A DNA stretch of 64,000 bases from Lateolabrax maculatus (lineage: Eukaryota > Chordata > Actinopteri > Acropomatiformes > Lateolabracidae). Position numbers and translations under genes: made by a program. Below are positions 55,012-64,000 of this stretch, piece by piece (the first letter of the stretch is position 1; the number at the start of each line of letters is the position of its first letter). The stretch lies in assembly GCA_031216445.1 (NCBI GenBank), contig CM062214.1, positions 5,721,001-5,785,000 of the forward strand. Reading direction: 5' to 3'. A model generated the notes under the pieces. That model searched no databases. It saw nothing but the letters and a program-made list of their open reading frames with translations, and was not told the DNA's origin.

Positions 55012-58000
55012 CAGTGATGGAGTGAAGGAGGGAGGTGAGCAGCTGCAGTGATACAGGGTGAGTTGAAGGAGAGGAGGCCAAGGAGCTATAAATCCCTCTC
55101 TCTCCCAGTCAACCCTTAAGAAGCGAGGGCTGATTAAATTTTCATTCTGTCTCTCGCTTTCCTTCCCTCTCCCCCTTCTTTCTTTTTCAGATGCTACAGT
55201 GGAAATAAATCCCTGCCGCCTGTCTGTTGGCCTGTTTGGAGGCTCAAACAACCTCCTGTGGGAACGAGGAACTCTTCAACATCTAGCTCGAAAAAAGCTT
55301 CTACCCTACAAGTTTCATCTGAACAAATTGATTTTTCTCACAGTCATCACAAGCTAGATTGCATTTTCTGCGTTTTGAAAGATTTTCTAAAGCAAGTGAT
55401 TTTGAATGAATAGTGGAACGACTTGAGACTGGGCTCGAATGCATGATACAGACACACCTGGAGGACAGGATTGCGGCGTAAGTCCCGGAACAAAAACACA
55501 GAGGCTTTTGAAGGCGAAATCCACAATCAGTCCGATTGTATAAAAGCCTTACAAGACAAAAGCAATGTACCACGTTTTTATATTATTTTATTTCAGTGAC
55601 AGAAGAAAAATACATCTTCTCACTCAAGAGTCCTGAGGCTGAAGGCAGGAGTACAGCAAAATTACTCAAGGAGCCTGGCTTTCAGAGAAAATTCTACTCT
55701 TCCAGGCAAAAGGCTTCAACTAAGGCCACACTGTATGAAAAGCAAAACCCAGACTCTGAAGGGTGAAGACAGATTGAGCCTCTCTACTATTGTATGTAAC
55801 TGAAATCTTTGGTGTTCATTTCTTTCAACAGATTCAGCAATTACAGAAGTGATAGACAATAGTGTTAATGATGATGATGATGATGACGAGGTCACGCTTT
55901 TGTTAATTTTCTTCACATGCTAAGTTCAGTCAGGAATTTATTGTCTTTCGGTCCCTCTTTCTCTTTTTTTCACCTCAAGCTGTCAGTCTTTTTCACATTT
56001 GACATTTCCTGTCTCTTCACATCACATTTAACCAATCAGAAAATGAGACTTGTTCCGTGCTTGTCTGACTCCAGCTGTCTTTCAGCACTGTCGTCCGGGC
56101 TCCTCACGTCCACCCCGACTCCTCCAGAGGGAATTTTCCAATTCCTGGGTTGACACTTCATCTCTAAAGTTGTTATTACCAGGGACTGTGTGTGCTCTGC
56201 ATCAGGGGGGGATCTGTCATTTGTTGCCTGTACACCACCTCATGAAAATTATTTCTTGATGGGGTCATGCCAAAACCTTTTTTTAAATCAATTCAATCAT
56301 ACAACTAGAGAGAACTCCTAAAAGCATAACCCTCCACCAGCACTAAACAATTATCTCAACTTGGTGTTACGAAATTGATTTTCTGACCTTGAAGAATTAC
56401 TAATACTGTCCAAAAAAAGAGTTCCATTTCAGCTATGAAATAATGATTGACATTTCACATTTGGATCATCAGCTGAATTTACTCCATTGTTCCTTCTGTC
56501 CATCAAACATCTTGGGAATTTGTTGTTTGTTGAATTTGTTTGTTTGTTTGTTTATGTTTTTGAGGTGCTGCTGACAGAGTGAAAAGAGGAAAAATAAAGC
56601 ACAAATGTTTGAGGTACTGACCAAACACTCAGCCCATACAAGTATATTTTAAACAATCTTTTGTTAGAGGCAGAATGAGTATCCATTCATGTCATTATTT
56701 AGAATGTGTGTAAGACAAGCTTGACTTTTGACAATCAATATCAGCAAATAATACAGGAAAAACATGATCAATCAATCTCTGTATGGGAGGACATAATGTA
56801 AAACAACACACCTAATAAAAAATAAATAGAAAAAAAAGGGACTGGAAATATATTGTCCTTAAGCAATGCATCTTTATACTTTAAGTGGCCAGATTGACTG
56901 AATAGAATCAAATTCTCCTTTCTGTAGGTTCAGAAAGTTTCTCCATTCTTTAGACCATAAACTCATTAGATTATTGAATTTTTTTGGCACATCATTTTAA
57001 GATATATCATATTAAAGGCTCTGCACACTCACACAAGTGTGTTTCACAACAGATATTTTGACTGGTCAGAGTATGAAAAGAACAGGTGGTACTAATAACA
57101 TTAACAATGGCTCTGTTGTATTCAAGTGCCACAGTAAGTCATGACAGGGTCACAGTGAGCCAGCATGCTCAATAGCAGAACCCTGAAACCGAAGTAGCTA
57201 AATGGAATTCAGCCATTAATAATTGTATGATTCACCCCTGTGCTTCTCCTTCTGTGACATGAAAACATTTCTTCAATGAAAAAGGGCTAAAAGAATGATA
57301 AATTAGTATTTTGTTCCACCCAAAAACCTGCAACAAAGCTGAAAGGAGAGTGAAATGGAATGAAAAGGTACTTTCCATGGCACACACTCTACCTTCTGCT
57401 AACAATCGCACACGGTGCATTTTGTGGATGCACAAACTGCAGTTGTGTGACACTACATCCGTGAATGATGTAAAATGACAAAGGGGGGGACTCGACCCTT
57501 TAAGAAATCATAATATTTTTCCTCTTTTCACTTATTACACGCAATGCAGATATCCATCAACATACAGAGTAATTAACTGCGGAACCTTTCTTGCATTACA
57601 CATCTGGAGAGAAGCATGAAGCATGCTGCAGATGCAGAACTCCAAGCTGTGAATTCTCTATAGATACATTTAGGCGTACACACTCCACATTGCATGACTC
57701 CGTATTGTGTCTGTGTGCACACACGAATGAGCTTTGAACATGGGAAGTGTTCTCATGTAAAGACACTTTTTGTACATCAAAGTGCTTCTCGCATGAGACA
57801 GTTGGAAAATAATTAACCCTAAAACACACCGGCGAGGAAACATGCAACCTCTCGCAGCCCCCACAGATTAGAAAAATACAAAGTGTGGCTAATTGGGATT
57901 ATAAAATCAATTTATCCAAAAGAGCTTCTGCCTATGATTTATAACAGGGCCCTGCCATGCATAATGTATTTAATGTACAAGCTGGGGAAATATTTATGAT

Positions 58001-59681
58001 CTTGCATATGAAACCTCTCTCTCCCCCTCTCTGACTTCAGGTCTCTCTCCATATTCCTCACTCAAACATACACACACTTACACATATTCCAGAAATAGAT
58101 GATTAGCTCCAGAGTGCAGCAGAAAAGGAGCTGTCTGTTACACTGATGAAACTGAGTGCTGTGATGAATGCGTGTATGTGTTTATGCCATGATGTGTGTG
58201 ATAGAGGGTAAAAGGCTGAGGTGCATAACATCCGAGATAAGGACTGTTTTTTGTCAGAGATGTTTAGCCTGGTTAGAGCGATCACAATTACAAAACGTGA
58301 GCCAGAAAGTTGTGTCGATCATATCATTAGAGCTCATCTCCCTTGCATAATAAAGCTGCTTCTCTGTGTTTCTGCCTGGCAACAGTGAGAGGAATGATAG
58401 CACTGCCAGTAGAGTCCTTTAACATGACAGCAGGCATCATTTACACGGTCTACCTGCAGTGAAGAAGAGTGTCTGAGGTACAGATGCGTCATAAACGACA
58501 GGTATTGCAGAGGACTGATGACACTTTAAGAAAATGGAGGTGTGCTGAGCACTTTGTTGTGAAACATCCAATTTTGCAGCACATTATGCTATTATTAACG
58601 AGGATTATTTAATCATTATTTAATGCCTTCCAATTCCAACCATATTCTCATGGTTCTGGTTTAAATCTGAGAGGTACTTAAAAGCCAAAACTTCCATCTG
58701 ATTTGCTTTTTCTTTTTCCTTGTCGGTGTGAAAGGCTCCAGCAGTGCATAATCAGAGCGGCACAGAGAAGTACAGAACGGAGTGAAGCCGGCAGAGCGAC
58801 ACTAAACGAGTCACTGCTGCTTTAATGCCGAGAACATGTGCAGGGATATGCGGGGATGCAGTGCTCGCCCCCCCGCCTCCTGCCTCTGGGACCACATGCA
58901 GGATCTTTGGCCTTGGATCAATTCCAGCTAGAATCCTCCTTTTAGATGTACTGCTACACCTCTGATCACCTGAGCTCTTCAGACAAAGGGAAAAAAATGG
59001 AGCAGTATGATGACGCAAAGAAGGACAGCTGAGGACTGAACACGAGCAGCTGGCAGAAATTAAAGCTGCAACATGAAACTTTTATCCTTGAGGCGGGGAC
59101 TGTATTGATGGTGCTGTGCTCCTCCCGCTCTAGTCAGGTTTCTTCTCCAACTCTTGTCAATCAATGAAATGCCTGCCAACATCTAGCATGAGGCTGAAGG
59201 TAACCAGCCACTGTAAAGCCTCCATAGGCGCTGCAGCCAAAAGCAATACTGACTGTGTTTTGAAACATTAAGCTTCACTCCACTTTCTTCTGTTGTTACT
59301 GCCATGCGTTCACTGTTCTGTGGCCACCACAGCCAGACAACAAGCTGCACACACAATAAATGCATACATTCATACAAAACATTCCAGTGTCCTGGAAAGC
59401 CAAGTTGAAGTGAGAGCGGAATGACTAATAATAGATACTATAACAGCCCTGGTAAATACTTTTGCTTCTAATTGATTGTCAGGTGTGTATTAAATTAAAT
59501 CGAGACACTATAAACACATTCTGGTTAACAATTTAATCACCATTGTAAATCAGTGTTCATGGTAGCCTGGGTAGTTACAGTACACTGTAAGTATGTGGAT
59601 GATTTACACTAAGTGGTTAAACTAACTAAACTGTTAAACTGAGGTCCAACCAGTGGCGATCACTTTGTCAGCCTGCCTTAA
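55011..59681. other. Non-genic stretch
   Basis: A GAT run lies at about 55868-55890. No gene, exon with matching splice sites or named repeat could be supported. A GC-richer patch at 58740-59110 is not clearly a promoter. Confidence 0.55.
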
Positions 59682-59790
59682 AAGGATATGGCATTATTCT
59701 ACATTTTCTCATTGTCCACAAATCCCATGAAAAGACCCAAACCATCTCAATACTGTCTGAATTTCCTACCTAAAATGCCCTGAAATATAT
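59682..59790 (+). mobile_element. Fragment of TIR family A
   Basis: AAAAGGATATGGCATTATTC, AAATCCCATGAAAAGACCC, AAACCATCTCAATACTGTCT and GAATTTCCTACC match the left 110 bases of the family A elements; the remainder is lost. Confidence 0.55.
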
Positions 59791-60671
59791 AATAATAGAA
59801 TGAGGGACACTTGTTAATAATATAAGTTATTGCTTATATTATTACCTATAGGGTCGTGAGTGTTGCCATTATAAGGGGCTGAAAGACATCACTTAACTTT
59901 TACCAAACTTGCCGCAGTGCTGTTCTTTATTTTCCGATGTTGGTGACATACCACCCTTGATACATTAAGGAGACATGCTTTGACGCAAAATAAATCAGAA
60001 GTGAACTGTGGCTTTAGGAACCTTTTGGAATGAATCTTGGAAATGTTATGTATTTCTTAGCTGAAGAGGACACAGCGGAGCGTGCTGCCATTCTTCCAAT
60101 TTGTCAGGGTTTCTAAACTGATGAACTGAGCGATGGTGTGTGAGTGAGAATCCTTATGAAGCCAAGTAGCTGACATCAAATAAAGCAGGTTATGGCACAG
60201 CAAGCGTTCTCATCTGTCAACCATCATCAAAGTTTCCAGAGGTATCACATCTGACAGTCTCCATGCATTAAATACGAGCTCAGTGCTTAAGTGCACCATG
60301 AGCCTTGTGGAATTCACTCCAATTATGAATAATAGCTACAAAAAAATGACATACATAGTAAAGTAATTCTCCTTTCACATTTAATAAAGCTCTGCAAAGA
60401 TAAATATTTTGATCCTTTTGATAATTCAATGCAACACCAGATTTGCTATGCGTCACTGCTGCAGTTTGGTTTCCAATCAGCTTCAACTGTGTAAGAGCTC
60501 TCCACATCCTGATCACATCCCGTCCACTCAGTGTGACTGAATGGATGTGGAGCAGAAACATGCTAAAATCCATCTCAATGTGAAGCTTTACTTTGAGCAG
60601 AAAGTGTATGGACCCTGCAATCATATTTAAATTCAACTTCAGCAAGCGTCTGAATCTGACTGATTACTGAT

Positions 60672-60709
<38 letters not shown>

Positions 60710-63700
60710 TTATCTCTCCAACTCAACACCTAACAGTAACCTTGCTTTTCTTCTGACTAAATGCATCAAAAGAAACTTTTTATTGGTACAGACACTAAAC
60801 TTTTAATCAGATTGTGAGAGCGCAGACTTTCAGAGCTCTGATCCTCAGCCAACTCCTCCACTCTCAGAAACCACAGGAGACCCAGAGGAGCCAGGCTGTA
60901 CTGCACCTCATCAGCACAATCGATCACGTTAATTGATGACAGCAGATAAATGATTATCAGCAGAGGATTTATCAATGACTCTGTGACCAACCATTCAATT
61001 CCTCACTGTCCCACCCAGGTTATTAGACTATGGAGTTTTTCTCTGATTCCTCAATTTAAGTCCAATAAAATATATAAACTTGTCATTTTGTGCTCAGCCA
61101 GTAAGAACATACATTATCTTTCCAAGTATCATAAAATCATAATGTAGGGCATCATTCATTGGCATTGATTTTTGAAAAAAATGTACCTGACCTTTAATTA
61201 TAACACCTCTTCAGAGCAGTTACTGTCTGTTTTTATTTTTTTTTCATTATGGAAATGTATCATCCTTTCAGGTTTCTCCAAAATCAGACTGGTGTCTAGG
61301 CCTGGGTATCAAAGCAAAATACTTCTTTGGTACCAGATATGTATCTGTAGAGCAGTAGTTGCAGAAAATAAATAACAGTCAAGTTCCAAAAGCTAGCATA
61401 CAGGATTTTACAACTCTGAACAGTCTGCAAATCATTTAGTCTTCCTTCATGATGATCGCAAGGAAAAAATACAATTACAAAGTAATCTAACAGGAATGTG
61501 GGCTTGCATGTATATGATTGGCTAGCACAGTGCTTTGACAAATGGCGTTGCATTGCATTGTGGCAAAGGTTGACTCAGGTTAAACCTTTTTGCACAAATA
61601 AATGAAGGGGTTTGCTTTTTCATGGATTAGAACATAGCCGTATTCTGGATAATCTACCAACCTCACTGTGAACAGTTGTCACATGTTCACCCTCATGTAA
61701 CAGGGTGGCAGCAGAAATCTCACATCTCAAAAACGATCTACATGGGAACATATCACACTTTTTTTTTTTTGTATTGGAATCTATCAGCAACTTTCCACTT
61801 GCTCTTGTTAATTTTGAACAAATTAGTTACTGGCTGCAGCCAAATTTTTTACTCATTCTTTACTCCCCAGAGCCCTCTGGACACGACTGGTACATCTGAA
61901 TAGCAGCCAGAGATGTTGTCATGCTACTGGTTTAACTTGAACTGTTTGTAAAGGATGATGCGTACAGAAATAGGTATACACATACACAAATTATGTTCTA
62001 TTCTAAGTAAACAACAGCACTATGTGGTGAGTGACTCAGAGATGACCCGAGAGCCGGATGTTTAGCTGCTGGAAGGGTTTGAGTTCAAAGCCCACAGATC
62101 TCCCAGTGCTTCAGAGAGCGTTTCATCTCCACTGGTGTGTCACTGGACGCTGATTATTAGGCAACAGACACTGACACTTACTCAGATGTTATTTCAATCC
62201 CTGACTGACAAACACAGACACACAGTGAGAAAAGTACTAGCTGCTGATCTGTTCCCATGGTAACAAGGACCAATAGATCTCAGCTATTGACTGAGGATAA
62301 CGATCTCTGTAGACCTATTAAAGAAAACACCTACACACTCACACACACAATGTGCCCGCAGACTCACACACACACATACAAAGAACATACATACCAGCTG
62401 GGCATCAGCCTCCAAAACATCTTTCCTGTTATAAATGGAGATTGAGGGTACAAAAATACAATGGGAATGTTTTCTCTCTAAAAAGCTGAATGCTTGAATA
62501 GCCAGGTGAGAGAGAGAAAGTCAAATCTCCCCAAGCCATGCTGTGGAAAAGCTCGCTCTTAAGTGGCATAGCAGCATGATATAAAAGAGGATATGTTGAG
62601 AGTGAGTGGGCGATTTGCTCAGATTTAACTGGGGAGGTTGGGCAGAAAAACTGTCTTTTTCCAAATACTTTGGCAGTCCTCTCCATATTCTGTATCTCTG
62701 CTTTCATTCTCAAATCTGCGCTTAACAAGTGGGTATGCATTTAATACATGTGTGCTTATCATAGGGGTGAGGTCTTTCTTCATCACCTTCAAATGACACC
62801 CTGACTAGTGGTGGCCTGTGTTAGTAAGAGGAGTCAGTATTTCATTATTTTCCAGTTTGAGAGTTAATAAGAGAGATTGAGAAAGTGATACTGAGAACAG
62901 TCTTCTCTTGACCTTCTGACTGTCAGAGTCAATCACTTAAATAATTATCAAAATACAAAATAGCAGAATTCCAACAGGGCAGCTAGTAAATCATTGGACA
63001 ATTTAATCAGACCTGTGATGTCAGTGTAAAACAGAAAAAGGTTATGGTTTGTCCCTCAAAATACTCAATTTTAGGAAATTGAGAAGGATGCTTTTGAAGG
63101 CTTGTTATTTTATAAAGTATTGTGGGACTCTAGGGTGGTGGTACGAGGTGTGTTAAGTCAGGACACTGTATATTCCTGTGTGGCAACAAATTACGTTTGC
63201 CTGATAAGGTTTTCTGTGTTGACCAAAAAACCTAAATATTTAAATGGATAAAAGAGCAACCTCCTTCAGTTAATCAGTGCTACTATGAGCTCTTTAAATA
63301 TCTCCCAATATACAGATTTGAAGCTACATTTAATAGCAAGAAGAATGATTTTATGGAGACCTGGGAGCCACTTACCACTTCATTGCCACCACATATTACA
63401 AACATCCAGGTTTATCTGACTTTCAGGTCAGATAAAATATGATTATTAGCAAACATGACATGAAGCATATTCTCTCTGTATGAAATGTATTATTGACCTA
63501 ATGTAGGTTAGAGTACCTAAAAAGAAACTGGGGTGTTAGCTTTTTTATATTTGTGCTAGACTTGTTCTATATTTGTAAGGTATATACACACTTGCTATAT
63601 TTTTGTGTTGTTTTGATTGTATTGGATTATTATAATTGTTAAAAGCTAATTAGATATTTTAAACACTCCAGCAGCAAACTATCTCATACTGAAAACCTTC

Positions 63701-64000
63701 CACAGTCTGAGAAATGTCCTGAGTAAAACAGAGTGATAATTCCTGGAAAGAGACAAGACATTTGACATTTAGGTTTTCAAATGTCATCTTCAGTGGTGCC
63801 AGCACCAAAGTTGAAATTCCATTCACGTCCAGTGTGAGTCTGAGTGGCCAACATGTCCAAACCTCTGCAAATAATCTAAATTTTAAACCATGGCTAGTTA
63901 CCAATATGGTAAATTGCACCTCCAAGCACCTCAGGACCTGGCTCAAGCAATTGGATTTCTAATAATCTCGGATGCATTAACATCTTAGTTCTGTGGATTT
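59791..64000. other. Non-genic stretch to window end
   Basis: Contains (CT)n at about 60675-60707 and a possible short transposon-end fragment near 61296-61340 (TCTAGGCCTGGGTATCAAAG). No coding exon was recognised. Confidence 0.55.
60675..60707. repeat. (CT)n microsatellite
   Basis: About 16 CT units. Confidence 0.95.

Noticed and set aside
58752..59018. 88-residue minus-strand frame in a GC-richer patch, tested as first exon
   Set aside because: No signal-peptide-like N-terminus and no phase 1 donor that would join exon a convincingly.
1..64000. CRISPR arrays, tRNA or rRNA genes
   Set aside because: None seen. Direct repeats are microsatellites, a minisatellite or transposons, and no B-box/cloverleaf pattern was found by eye.

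Overview
The window looks like vertebrate nuclear DNA, almost certainly from a ray-finned (teleost) fish. The reasons are split genes with GT/AG introns, many long (CA)n/(TG)n microsatellites, and interspersed repeats I recognise from memory as common in teleost, probably percomorph, genomes. There are no bacterial features (no operons, no Shine-Dalgarno-led ORFs). Nearly all open frames on both strands are chance ORFs in introns, simple repeats or transposon remnants.

One protein-coding gene can be supported. It lies on the minus strand and belongs to the KIAA1549/KIAA1549L (UPF0606) family of type-I membrane proteins. Ten exons were found, in transcription order: 30328-29585, 27756-26950, 26229-26114, 22124-21902, 19157-19024, 17008-16840, 10103-10044, 9057-8897, 7934-7763 and 5661-5501. 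Every junction has an AG acceptor and GT donor, and the codon phases agree throughout: 2,747 nt, about 915 codons, one continuous frame. The order in the protein is a Ser/Ala-rich stretch, a Thr-rich mucin-like stretch with many N-glycosylation sequons, three tandem SEA-like modules, a transmembrane helix, and the first basic residues of the cytoplasmic tail. The gene is incomplete here. The first exon(s) with the signal peptide were not found upstream (30.3-64 kb), and the exons for most of the cytoplasmic tail must lie left of position 1.

The introns and the 34 kb to the right hold mobile-element relics: a LINE fragment (17.64-18.72 kb), a TIR family with copies near 3.7, 11.8-12.35, 27.8-28.4 and 59.7 kb, a second family with copies at 20.9, 32.6, 48.4 and 50.5 kb, a hairpin MITE at 32.4 kb, hAT-type relics including one with half a BED zinc finger (43.4-43.8 kb), and a MITE nested in another repeat (51.1-51.6 kb).

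The most interesting points concern the gene. Its ectodomain appears to be built from a triplicated exon pair with conserved phases. A 60-nt symmetric exon sits between a (CT)n polypyrimidine tract and a (CA)n tract. A 21-bp minisatellite next to one exon repeats that exon's own splice-donor sequence. No wholly new biological system is evident.
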